The position numbers and the translations under genes are program-made. The notes under the pieces were generated by a model that saw nothing but the letters and a program-made list of their open reading frames with translations, searched no databases and was not told the DNA's origin. From Lachnoclostridium sp. An169 (GTDB lineage: Bacteria; Bacillota; Clostridia; Lachnospirales; Lachnospiraceae), in the NCBI RefSeq assembly GCF_002160525.1, contig NZ_NFKT01000017.1, positions 33,557 to 97,556 on the forward strand: 64,000 nt of DNA. The letters run 5' to 3'. Positions 34,478 through 43,098 of the stretch are shown one piece after another; positions within the stretch are counted from its first letter, which is position 1, and every line of letters starts with the position of its first letter.

Positions 34478-37188
34478 TAAACATTCTGTCTCAGTTTCTC
34501 CGCCGTGCTCCTCTCCCTGTCCGCCCGGTAAACATTCCATACACATACAAAGCAGACCGCCACCATCCCGGCTGCCAGGGCGAGCATGGTCTGCCAGGGA
34601 TAGAAGAACCGGAAATACGCCAGTTTCATCCGCACCGCCTCTCCCAGGAGCCAGGCGCTCACGCTTCCGACCGTCAGCAGGACGCACATGACAATCCCCC
34701 AGTAATACGCGCCTTCCATGAGGAGCATCCTGCGCATCTGCCCTCTCGTCATGCCGATACTCTCCATGACCGCAAGTTCTCTTCTCCGGAAAGCGAATCC
34801 TGCTGCAAGGGTATTGGCGAAATTCATAATACCGATGGCAGTGAGCAGAAGGCTTAAACCTCCGAGCAGTGTATTTGCCGTGCGAATCCGGTTCTGTTCC
34901 GCCTCAAGAAGTTCATACCCTGGCGTCAGGTAGAAGGTATCCATAATTCCGCTCTCCCGGTTTGCCTTCTGTATCACCTGTGTGAGGCTTTGGTTCACCC
35001 GGGTCCGCTCCCTTTCAGAAACATCAAAAGACAGATCAAAATATTTTTCCGGAAAACCCAGACTGGCGAAAGCCTTCTCCGTCATGATGAAATAGCTGAT
35101 ATTATTTCCCACACTGGTAGTCTGCAGTACCGGAAAATGCTTCGCCGTCATATCCAGGTAACCGGAGCAGAGCAGGCTTCCCTTTTCCTCTTTTTCTCCA
35201 GAAGCGGCACTCCCTGCAGATTCCGAAGTTTTGCCTTGACCGTATGCCTCCAGAGAATAGAAATGAACCGGCATGTCCACGGTTTTCCCCGCCTGAATCT
35301 CCAGCTCCCGGGACAGTTCCCGGTGATGCAGAAGGATGCATCCCCTTCCGTCAAGAAATGTCTCTGTGTCCACGGAAAGCCCGTATTCTTTCCCATATTC
35401 GGATATATATTGTGCCAGGCTTTCCGCCTCCTCCTTCCCGACAACCTGCAGTGTGGCAAAGTCCAGTGTCTTTTCCGGATTCTCCAGAGATTTTCTCTTC
35501 GGGGCGAGGGCCTCGTCTGCGGAAAGGTCGATGAGCGCATAACTGCCCGCCGTCACTTTCACACTCTCCGGCACAACGCCATCCATCTGCAGGACATCGT
35601 CCAGGATCTCCGGGGGCAGTACCGGAGTATCATCGTTGATCTTCTCCGGCACCAGCTCGGGAAATCTGGCGATGCCGGAGAGGATCCCGAGCTGAAAATC
35701 CGGATCCTGCTCTAACCGGTTCGTAATATCCACACCCCTTGTGATCACCGCGGCTCCAAGCGCCGTAACGCCTCCCACAGCCAGGGACAGGATGCTCACA
35801 GCAAGCCGTTTTCTCGACCTTGTCACATTCCTCCAGGCAAGCCCAGTCATTCCGGTTCCTTCTTCCGAAGATACCGTCTGCTTCTTCCGCGGAACGTCCG
35901 CCTCCACATACCGGATAGAATCCACAGGCTCCCAACGTATCACCCGCCGGACAGCCAGACTTCCCGCCAGCCAGGATACCGCCAGAACAGATCCGGCAGC
36001 CAGGAAAAGAAACACCGGATAAAATCCGTCCACGTCGCTAGGGCCCAGTCCTTCCAGGAACAGCCCGGCAAGCACCCGGGAGAGGAAAAGTTTCACAGCC
36101 GCAGCTGCAAAGACAGCCCCGATGGCACTCCCCTGCAGAGCATTTTTCATATTCTGGCGGTATACAACCTGTTTTAACTGGCGGTTCGTCGCCCCGAGCA
36201 CTTTGAGCATCCCATACTGGCGGATATCCCGCCCCAGGGATACGGCGATGACATTGAAGATCAGCAGAAACATACACAGGACCACAACGATCCCGCACCC
36301 GCCTGCGATCGTAACACTTCCGAACACACCTTCCACGCTCTGTCTGGCCATGGGATTCTCACCGAAAGCCTGCTGTGATTCATATTCCATGGGGACATCG
36401 GTATACACCCGGCTCTCAACGCTCCTGCCATCCTCAGAGACTCCCGACGACGCCATGATACGGTCCGCGGGGAATATCGCAATTCCTTCCCTTTCCAGAA
36501 AGGCTTCTGAAATATAAGCTTCCGGCTCGGAGACGGAGGCATCGATATAATCCGTATAGTATCCGGACAGAGTGAATTCCATATGTATATCGCATGCAGT
36601 ATCACCCTGCTCCCCTCCGGGGATGCTCACGCCCTCCGTCTCCACCTGCAGTGTAATCTCCATTCCTGTCTCCGGTTCTGTGATCCCCATCTGTTCCAGA
36701 ATCCGCACAGGGAACATGATCTCATCCGCCTGCCTGGGATAATGCCCTGCTACATCCGTATATGCCGGGAGCATCAGCTTTTCATAGGCTGTCTCATCCA
36801 GAAAGACCAGATTGCCTTCCCAGGCGCCGCCCGGCGTTCCGCTGTTTTCTCCATCCCCGGCAGTCGTCTCCGTCCCCTCATATCTTCCGGTACCTGCGTT
36901 CTTCTTCACGCCTACATCCTCCAGATAGGAAAGTTTTCTCATGGCCTCGTACTGCCGCCTGCTGCCATTTTCCAGAGAAACGGATGCTACGGTTCCCATC
37001 CCCCTCACGTCGATCAGATAATCGGCACGGATCTTCCCATATGCAATGGAAAATGCCGCATAGAGCAGGAACACCGCCATGGCAGCCGCTGCGGTCAGGA
37101 TACGGTTCTTCCTTTTATTTCCAAGGTAATACGCCCGGGCAAGTTCTTTTATGACTGTCCGGTTATTATTTCTCACCTTCATGCGCAC
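34474..37188 (-). CDS. FtsX-type ABC permease with two MacB-like halves
   Basis: A 904-residue permease. Helix 1 (about 33-52) is followed by an extracellular domain of about 240 residues, then three helices (about 295-410). The second half repeats this with helix at about 465-490, another large extracellular domain and three final helices (about 775-895). The pattern matches large FtsX/MacB-type permeases that remove lipids or peptides from the membrane. It overlaps its ATPase gene by ten bases. It is the last gene of a cassette with a two-component system, so induction by envelope stress is expected. Confidence 0.87.
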   Translation of the reverse strand: MRMKVRNNNRTVIKELARAYYLGNKRKNRILTAAAAMAVFLLYAAFSIAYGKIRADYLIDVRGMGTVASVSLENGSRRQYEAMRKLSYLEDVGVKKNAGTGRYEGTETTAGDGENSGTPGGAWEGNLVFLDETAYEKLMLPAYTDVAGHYPRQADEIMFPVRILEQMGITEPETGMEITLQVETEGVSIPGGEQGDTACDIHMEFTLSGYYTDYIDASVSEPEAYISEAFLEREGIAIFPADRIMASSGVSEDGRSVESRVYTDVPMEYESQQAFGENPMARQSVEGVFGSVTIAGGCGIVVVLCMFLLIFNVIAVSLGRDIRQYGMLKVLGATNRQLKQVVYRQNMKNALQGSAIGAVFAAAAVKLFLSRVLAGLFLEGLGPSDVDGFYPVFLFLAAGSVLAVSWLAGSLAVRRVIRWEPVDSIRYVEADVPRKKQTVSSEEGTGMTGLAWRNVTRSRKRLAVSILSLAVGGVTALGAAVITRGVDITNRLEQDPDFQLGILSGIARFPELVPEKINDDTPVLPPEILDDVLQMDGVVPESVKVTAGSYALIDLSADEALAPKRKSLENPEKTLDFATLQVVGKEEAESLAQYISEYGKEYGLSVDTETFLDGRGCILLHHRELSRELEIQAGKTVDMPVHFYSLEAYGQGKTSESAGSAASGEKEEKGSLLCSGYLDMTAKHFPVLQTTSVGNNISYFIMTEKAFASLGFPEKYFDLSFDVSERERTRVNQSLTQVIQKANRESGIMDTFYLTPGYELLEAEQNRIRTANTLLGGLSLLLTAIGIMNFANTLAAGFAFRRRELAVMESIGMTRGQMRRMLLMEGAYYWGIVMCVLLTVGSVSAWLLGEAVRMKLAYFRFFYPWQTMLALAAGMVAVCFVCVWNVYRADRERSTAEKLRQNVY

Positions 37189-37862
37189 TCCTCCCCGTTC
37201 CCGCAGATCCTGCCGTCCTCGATACGGATGATCCGGTCCGCTATCTGGGCGATCTCTTCGTTATGAGTCACCACTGCCAGAGTCTGAAAATATTTCTCTG
37301 CCATTCCTTTCATGAGAGCAATCACTTCCATCCCTGTATGGGAATCCAGATTTCCTGTAGGTTCATCTGCCAACACAATCGCAGGGCGTGTAATTAATGC
37401 TCTTGCCACGGCAACTCTCTGCTGCTGTCCCCCTGAAAGCGTATTCGGCATCTGATACCGCTTCTCCTTCAGTCCCAGGGACTCGATCATCTGGTCTGTA
37501 AATTCCCGGTCAGTCTTCCTGCCGTCCAGTTTCAGGGGCAGAACAATATTCTCATAGACGCTGAGCACGGGAATCAGGTTATAATTCTGAAAAACAAATC
37601 CGATGTTCCTCCTCCGGAAGATGGTCCTCTCCTCCTGGTTCAGCTCTGCCAGGGAACACCCCCGGATCTGTACTTCTCCCTCAGTCGGCGTGTCCAGGGC
37701 GCCCAGGAGATTCAAAAGTGTCGATTTCCCGCTTCCGGAGGCGCCCACGATAGCGGCAAATGTTCCTTCTTCTATGGACAGATCCACGCCCCGCAGGGCA
37801 TATACACTGGTGCTCCCCGTCCGGTACGTCTTTTTCAGATTTCTTGTCTCTGCGATAATCAT
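37179..37862 (-). CDS. MacB/LolD-type ABC ATPase
   Basis: A 227-residue ATPase with Walker A GASGSGKSTLLNLLG (near 41-55), signature LSGGQQQRVAVARAL (near 142-156), Walker B IVLADEPTGNLD (near 162-173) and VVTHNEEIA. The ATG at 37862 follows GGAGGAG-N-AGAAAGG; earlier in-frame codons belong to the leader. It is separated from the kinase by 119 bases containing a hairpin terminator, so it probably has its own regulated promoter there. Confidence 0.92.
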   Translation of the reverse strand: MIIAETRNLKKTYRTGSTSVYALRGVDLSIEEGTFAAIVGASGSGKSTLLNLLGALDTPTEGEVQIRGCSLAELNQEERTIFRRRNIGFVFQNYNLIPVLSVYENIVLPLKLDGRKTDREFTDQMIESLGLKEKRYQMPNTLSGGQQQRVAVARALITRPAIVLADEPTGNLDSHTGMEVIALMKGMAEKYFQTLAVVTHNEEIAQIADRIIRIEDGRICGNGEECA

Positions 37863-37971
37863 GCCTTTCTGCTCCTCCTGTCTTCCTTCTGATTTCCGAG
37901 AGCAAATATCCACTCTCTGCTTTCTCCCCTGCATCATAACAGATAAATCTCTCAAAAGAGTAACAAAAAAA

Positions 37972-37998
37972 GCATGTCCGTTCATTTTTCAGACATGC
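37972..37998 (-). terminator. Partial terminator between kinase and ABC genes
   Basis: GCATGTC and GACATGC form a seven-base stem across 13 bases, overlapping the kinase stop codon. On the minus strand it is followed by TTTTTTT. It would allow separate expression of the ABC pair. Confidence 0.6.
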
Positions 37999-39037
37999 CC
38001 TTCGTTCCCTCCGGCAGATAGACAGACATGGAAAGTCCCCTCTCCCTGCGCCTTACTTTCATGAATCCGTCATGCTTCTTCACGATCTCCCGGGTGATAA
38101 AAAGTCCCATTCCGTAGCCTTCTTCGCCATTTACATTTTCTCCCCGGCAGAACATCTGGAAAATCCTGTTCTCTTCTCCTTCCCGGATACCACATCCCTC
38201 ATCGTCCACACGGATCTCGGTAAACATCTCATTTTTCCGCAGAAGTACCGTGATCCGTGAATCTCTGGGAGAATACTTTATGCTGTTGTCCAGAAGATTG
38301 TAAATGCCCTCGCAGATCCAGTTTCTGTCGTGCGGCACGAGAACAGGCCGTTTTCCCTCCTGGCAGATCTCGATAAAAATATGTTTTTCCTCCGCCTTTT
38401 TATATACCTGAAACACCGCCCGGGCGACCGTTTCTTTCAGATCCGTATCCGCTTTTCTTATCTGGATAACGCGGTTTTCCAGTCTTGCGGCGGTGATGAA
38501 TTTTTCAATCAGGAAGCGGATCTTCTTTTCCGAATCCGCCACGGCGTCCAGACATTGCCGCGGCTCCGCAGAATCCTCCTGATCCCTGAGAAGTTCCAGC
38601 CAGGCTTCCATATTGGCGAGAGGATTTTTGACCTGGTGGGCAACTTCCGCGATCATTTCCCGGATCCCGTCCCTCTCCTGTTCCAGTGCTGTCTGTACTC
38701 CCCGGTTCATCTCATCCAGCCGCACGAGCTGGTTTATAATTTTCCCTTCCATAGTCTCAGCACTGCGCTTTCTGACGTCTTCCGTTCCCATATGCAGCGT
38801 TTTTTTCTCCAGAATCTGTTCTGCCAGATCCGAGAGCGTCTCCAGTTCCCGGGCATACTCTCTCCTGCTGTGCCGGAATAGGAATCCCGCGCCCGCCAGC
38901 GCAGCCAGGAAAAGCAGCAGCGGCCCCCACTGTCCCTGCAGGATCAGAAGAACAGCACAGAAAGCCCCGGATGCTGAAGTGAGCACCGGGACCATCCATT
39001 CTGTAACAATATGTGATATCCGCTTTTCTTTCTCCAT
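37982..39037 (-). CDS. Sensor histidine kinase with minimal sensor
   Basis: A 351-residue kinase. Two membrane helices (about 13-32 and 37-54) are joined by a very short loop, so there is little or no extracellular sensor. The H box EVAHQVKNPLANMEAW holds His134. The HATPase domain has NLLDNSIKYSP, VDDEGCGI and GMGLFITREIV. Such kinases usually read membrane state or partner with an ABC transporter. It starts 14 bases after the response regulator gene. Confidence 0.9.
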   Translation of the reverse strand: MEKEKRISHIVTEWMVPVLTSASGAFCAVLLILQGQWGPLLLFLAALAGAGFLFRHSRREYARELETLSDLAEQILEKKTLHMGTEDVRKRSAETMEGKIINQLVRLDEMNRGVQTALEQERDGIREMIAEVAHQVKNPLANMEAWLELLRDQEDSAEPRQCLDAVADSEKKIRFLIEKFITAARLENRVIQIRKADTDLKETVARAVFQVYKKAEEKHIFIEICQEGKRPVLVPHDRNWICEGIYNLLDNSIKYSPRDSRITVLLRKNEMFTEIRVDDEGCGIREGEENRIFQMFCRGENVNGEEGYGMGLFITREIVKKHDGFMKVRRRERGLSMSVYLPEGTKGMSEK

Positions 39038-39051
39038 CTTTCCACCTCATC

Positions 39052-39735
39052 TCACTCCCCGAACGTGTAACCCACACCGAAAATGTTCCGTATATATACC
39101 GGCTTTCCCGGATCAGGCTCCAGTTTCTTCCGCAGGCGGTTGATCACCACTGTCACCGCATGGTCATCCACAAAGTTTCCTTCCGCATCCCACACTTTTT
39201 CAAGCAGGGTTTCCTTCGTTATGATCCGTCCCCGGTTCTCTGCAAGAAGCATAAGCACCTTCCACTCTCTGGCCGTCAGACAGATCTCCTCCCGGTTTCT
39301 CCATACTCTGCGTCCGTCCTTATCGATACTAAGCTCCCGATACGTCAGGAGCTCCGGATTTCTCCGGAGCACAGCTCCGATCTTTTTGACCAGCACTTTC
39401 GGAGAAACCGGTTTGGTTACATATTCTTCGCATCCTGCCTCATAGCCTTCCAGGATATCCCTCTCCTCGTCCCGCGCAGTCAGAAAGATAACCGGGACCG
39501 GGTATTTCTGCCGTATCCTACGGCAGAAAGAGATACCGGATTCTCCCGGAAGGTTCACATCAGCCAGAAGAAGAGCGGGCAGCCTGCGTGAAGAGCAGTC
39601 CTGCAGGATTTTCTCCGCCTGATAACTGTCAAACGCCTGCACTGCATCATAGCCGGCTTTCCCCAGACTGAGTCTGAGCGCCTCATTCATCTGTACATCA
39701 TCCTCAAGGATAAGAATCGTCGTTGTCTCCTTCAT
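39052..39735 (-). CDS. OmpR-family response regulator
   Basis: A 227-residue regulator. The receiver has ILEDD (residues 9-13) and phosphoacceptor Asp59 in LLADVNLPGESG; the winged helix ends YIRNIFGVGYTFGE. It starts only 28 bases after the TPM-domain gene, with the same direction, so it may be expressed from the upstream SPFH operon as well as with its kinase. Its likely target is the ABC pair downstream. Confidence 0.9.
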   Translation of the reverse strand: MKETTTILILEDDVQMNEALRLSLGKAGYDAVQAFDSYQAEKILQDCSSRRLPALLLADVNLPGESGISFCRRIRQKYPVPVIFLTARDEERDILEGYEAGCEEYVTKPVSPKVLVKKIGAVLRRNPELLTYRELSIDKDGRRVWRNREEICLTAREWKVLMLLAENRGRIITKETLLEKVWDAEGNFVDDHAVTVVINRLRKKLEPDPGKPVYIRNIFGVGYTFGE

Positions 39736-39763
39736 GTTTTTTCCTCTCCAGACAGATACAGCC

Positions 39764-40663
39764 CTAGAATTTTCCCCCTCTTCCGCCGTGGCTTACTCCG
39801 GATGAGGACCGGTGCGTACTGGAACCGGACCCCGTATCCTTCGGTCTCGCCCGCCTGCTCACAGACGCATGCAGGAAACAGTCTTCCTGTCTTACCAGAA
39901 CCATGCTCCCCGGCCTCACATAATCTGCGGCAGACCCCCGGGGCCGGACGGTTTTCAGCCGGCTCCGCATCGTTTCCACTGCAACAGCCGACGCGATTCC
40001 TCCAATCACAAGAGAAATCAGCAGCGCCACCGCCCAGTTAAAAGAACCTCTCGGCATATGATCCCCCTTATAAGGATGGCCTGATCTCGCCTCTGTGACA
40101 AACTCATCACACAGCCTGGCATAAGTCTCAAACGCCTCTTTATATTCCCCATCACTCAGATACGGCACAATCTCGTCTGAAATATATTCCAGACCGTCAT
40201 CTGTCAGCGCAGTGATGCCGTATCCTGCTGTGGTGATATACCAGTCCCGCGCCTCCATGCTGATCAGCAGAAGGGCTCCGTCATTGCCGGGTCCCATGCC
40301 GTATCCGTTATAATCATAAAAATCATCCGCATACTCCCGGGGTGTCCTCCCTTCCAGACTGTCCACAGTGACAACCGCCACATCAAACGCCTGGCGCTCG
40401 CTGATCTCATCAAGTTCGGCAAGCAGTTCCGACTCTTCTTCCTCTGTCAGCAGGTCCGCATTGTCCACCAGACGGGGAAGCTGCCTTTCTTCCGGCATCT
40501 CCCCCTCCAGAGAATATTCCCCCACTGTCTCCGCATATGCCGTCAGGACAGTATTTTCGGGAAAAGTTCCATCCGTAAGGATCAGGGCGGCAGATATTGC
40601 TGCCAGGGCAAAAGCGGCAGCTGCCAGGCGCCTTCCGGGATATGTAAGTGATCTTTCTTTCAT
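39764..40663 (-). CDS. ydjH: TPM-domain membrane protein (YdjH/YgcG-like)
   Basis: A 299-residue protein with N-terminal membrane segment (about 13-33), then an extracytoplasmic TPM domain (about 65-200: LVDNADLLTEEEE, AFDVAVVTVDSL, GNDGALLLISMEARDW). A second membrane helix (about 212-232) follows, and the tail is Gly/Ser/Arg-rich ending SHGGRGGKF. TPM domains occur in proteins tied to photosystem repair or membrane stress. In Bacillus subtilis, YdjH works with YdjG and YdjI at the membrane together with PspA (YdjF). No pspA gene is next to this set. The ATG at 40663 has GGGAGGG upstream. Confidence 0.8.
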   Translation of the reverse strand: MKERSLTYPGRRLAAAAFALAAISAALILTDGTFPENTVLTAYAETVGEYSLEGEMPEERQLPRLVDNADLLTEEEESELLAELDEISERQAFDVAVVTVDSLEGRTPREYADDFYDYNGYGMGPGNDGALLLISMEARDWYITTAGYGITALTDDGLEYISDEIVPYLSDGEYKEAFETYARLCDEFVTEARSGHPYKGDHMPRGSFNWAVALLISLVIGGIASAVAVETMRSRLKTVRPRGSAADYVRPGSMVLVRQEDCFLHASVSRRARPKDTGSGSSTHRSSSGVSHGGRGGKF

Positions 40664-40677
40664 CTTCTGTGCCCTCC

Positions 40678-41769
40678 CTATATGAACCAGAGCAGCCAGT
40701 TTACTGCAAATGCCGCTGCTGCAAATATTCCTCCAAGACCCAAAAACCATTTCATATAAGCCGTCTTATCCAACGGCAGGTTTCCCACGAATTTCCCCGT
40801 CTGCCCGTTCATGGCAAAGACGTACTTCTCCCCTTTCCAGGTCGTATTTAAAATCCATACCGGGTAGAGCGCGTATTTTGCCGCGCTGTTGTCCAGACGG
40901 ACGGATGTATGTTCCGGCACAACCGTGGCATACCCCTTCACCGTAGAAGCAAAAGCCTGCTCTGTACTCTTTCTGATCCGCTGATTTGCCCGGTCCACGC
41001 TCTGTTCTTCCGTCACATCGTACCGGTCCGCCAGATAACCCGCCAGATAAGCGGTCTGAAAGTCAACCGCATCCCGGAAATCATAGGGTTCCACCGACTC
41101 CATCAGTTCATCTGCCATCTTGGAGGATCCATCCACCGGCACCCGCTGAAAACCGATCCTGCCGCTTCTGTATACTGCATAGTAACTGGTTTTCGTATAG
41201 GTATAGTCACTGTCGCTCCAGCTTTTCACCCTGGTTGCCTTATAGCGGATATCCGCATCTGCATCTGCGTCAAAAAGCCAGAAAGGCACATAGATCCCTT
41301 TAATCTCATCGATATGACTCTCATCCCGGAACACTTTCGGCAGGAGCTTCTTTCCTTTCAGATGATTTAAAAATCCCTGTTTTGCCGCATTCTTATCCAA
41401 TTTGAACGGGATCACATAATCCGGTTTCAGCTCATCTGCAAACTGTCCTTTCATCACCACCGGATTGTCGCAGTACGGACATCTGGCCGCGGCTGTCGTA
41501 TCGTCACAGACAATCTCCCCTCCGCAGGACTGGCAGACATACACATGTATCCCCTCTGCCTCTCCTTCCTGCCACCGGCTTCCCGGCTTTTCTTTCCACT
41601 CCATCCCGCCGTCGTCGTCGGTTTCCTTCTGAAGCTCTTCGTCATATTTTTTCAGCGCCTCCGCGTCGAACTCGGTATCGCAGTACGGGCATTTCATTTT
41701 CTGCGCCGTACTGTCAAAGGAAATCGCCCCTCCACAGCACGGGCACTTGTATTCAAATAATTCAGACAT
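40678..41769 (-). CDS. ydjG: Double zinc-ribbon membrane protein (YdjG-like)
   Basis: A 363-residue protein with two zinc ribbons at the N-terminus: CPCCGG...CPYC (about 9-30) and CQSCGG...CPYC (about 79-100). A long soluble middle region follows with DEIKGIYVPFWLFDAD and a single C-terminal membrane helix (about 342-360). This matches YdjG-type proteins that sit at the membrane with an SPFH protein and a TPM protein. It lies 14 bases upstream of the TPM gene and 81 bases after the SPFH gene. The name follows from domain order and neighbours. Confidence 0.78.
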   Translation of the reverse strand: MSELFEYKCPCCGGAISFDSTAQKMKCPYCDTEFDAEALKKYDEELQKETDDDGGMEWKEKPGSRWQEGEAEGIHVYVCQSCGGEIVCDDTTAAARCPYCDNPVVMKGQFADELKPDYVIPFKLDKNAAKQGFLNHLKGKKLLPKVFRDESHIDEIKGIYVPFWLFDADADADIRYKATRVKSWSDSDYTYTKTSYYAVYRSGRIGFQRVPVDGSSKMADELMESVEPYDFRDAVDFQTAYLAGYLADRYDVTEEQSVDRANQRIRKSTEQAFASTVKGYATVVPEHTSVRLDNSAAKYALYPVWILNTTWKGEKYVFAMNGQTGKFVGNLPLDKTAYMKWFLGLGGIFAAAAFAVNWLLWFI

Positions 41770-41850
41770 CTGTGTTATTCCTCCTCATAAAGAAGCCGCT
41801 TTCCGGCTGCCGGAGCCTCCGTTTTCTTTCACGCAGATCCGTGTTCCCTG

Positions 41851-43098
41851 TCATACGGGACGCGGTTTTCCGCACTCCGTGCAGAATTTCCCCGTATTCC
41901 GGGCGCCGCATGTACAGATCCATCCCTGCGCCGGTCTGGGGCTTCCGCAGTTGGTGCAGAACTTCCACGCAAGCTCGTTTACTGCACCGCAGTTACAGCG
42001 CCAGGTGCCCTGCTGTCCGTCTGGCTGTCCGGCGCCGTTTCCCGGCGTCTGTGCAGATCCGCCGTACTGTGTCTGCCCGGCTGCCTGCTGCTGCGCTCCC
42101 ATCTGATAGAGCTGCTGCACATCTACGCCGCCCGCCTTGGACGCCATTCCCATTCCCATGAATCCGGACATTGCCCCGGCGCTGTTGGACGCCGCAGCTT
42201 TCATTGCGTCCGCCTGGGCGCCGGTCATGGCTGCCGCCGCCATGGACGGGTTTCGCAGAATTGACATGCGCTGTGCCTGCTTGATCATCTCTGCATCCTC
42301 ATCCGGCAGGGTCAGTGAACTGATGGCTACCGACACCACGGCAAGCCCCCGGATCTTCCGCCATTTTTCCGTAAGCGCCTCGTTCATGGCGTCGGAAAGC
42401 TCCTGGACATGTCCCGGGATCGCGCTGGGACGGATTCCCATGGCCGAAATCCTGGCAAAAGCAGGCTGCAGTGCGCTGATAAATTCCGCCTTCAGCTGCG
42501 TGGCAATCTCTTCTCTCCGGTAATCCTGCTCCACATTTCCGCACACATTTTCATAGAAAAGGAGCGGATTGGCGATCCGGTAGGAATAGACGCCGCTGCA
42601 GCGGATGGACACATCGATATCCAGTCCGATATTCTGGTCCACCACACGGAAAGGCACCGGATTGGGCGTTCCAAACTTGTTGTCCACCAGTTCCTTGGTG
42701 TTAATATAGTAGACTCTCTGGTCGCGTCCTGTGCTTCCGCCATAGGAAAATCTCTTCCGGATCGTGTCAAGCACCGCATCCAGCGAGTCTCCCAGATTTC
42801 CCGAAAACACCGTGGGCTCGGCAGACGCGTCATAAGTGAACTCTCCCGGCTCGGCGCAGGCCTCCACGACTTTCCCCTGATCCACGATGATCATGCACTG
42901 TCCGTCCGCCACCGCGATACCGGAACCGCTTGTGATAATGTTGTCATCCCCTTTTGTGTTGGAGGAGCGTCCTCCGGTCCTCTTTCTTCCTTTCGTGACC
43001 ATAACGTCACTGTCCAGGGCCTCACAGTAGAAGAATTCTTTCCACTGATCTGCCAGAGTTCCCCCGACTGCTCCTGCCGCTGCTTTGATCAATCCCAT
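41851..43098 (-). CDS. ydjI: SPFH-domain protein with zinc-ribbon tail (YdjI-like)
   Basis: A 415-residue protein. The SPFH (stomatin/flotillin-type) domain spans about 25-270, starting DQWKEFFYCEALDSDVM. A region rich in Ala, Gly, Met and Gln (about 290-355) is followed by two zinc ribbons (WRCNCGAVNELAWKFCTNCG and WICTCGARNTGKFCTECG). In Bacillus, YdjI has this SPFH plus zinc-ribbon layout. SPFH proteins organise membrane microdomains or act under membrane stress. The ATG at 43098 follows AAAGGAGAG and overlaps the end of the AAA-ATPase gene by ten bases, coupling the two. Confidence 0.85.
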   Translation of the reverse strand: MGLIKAAAGAVGGTLADQWKEFFYCEALDSDVMVTKGRKRTGGRSSNTKGDDNIITSGSGIAVADGQCMIIVDQGKVVEACAEPGEFTYDASAEPTVFSGNLGDSLDAVLDTIRKRFSYGGSTGRDQRVYYINTKELVDNKFGTPNPVPFRVVDQNIGLDIDVSIRCSGVYSYRIANPLLFYENVCGNVEQDYRREEIATQLKAEFISALQPAFARISAMGIRPSAIPGHVQELSDAMNEALTEKWRKIRGLAVVSVAISSLTLPDEDAEMIKQAQRMSILRNPSMAAAAMTGAQADAMKAAASNSAGAMSGFMGMGMASKAGGVDVQQLYQMGAQQQAAGQTQYGGSAQTPGNGAGQPDGQQGTWRCNCGAVNELAWKFCTNCGSPRPAQGWICTCGARNTGKFCTECGKPRPV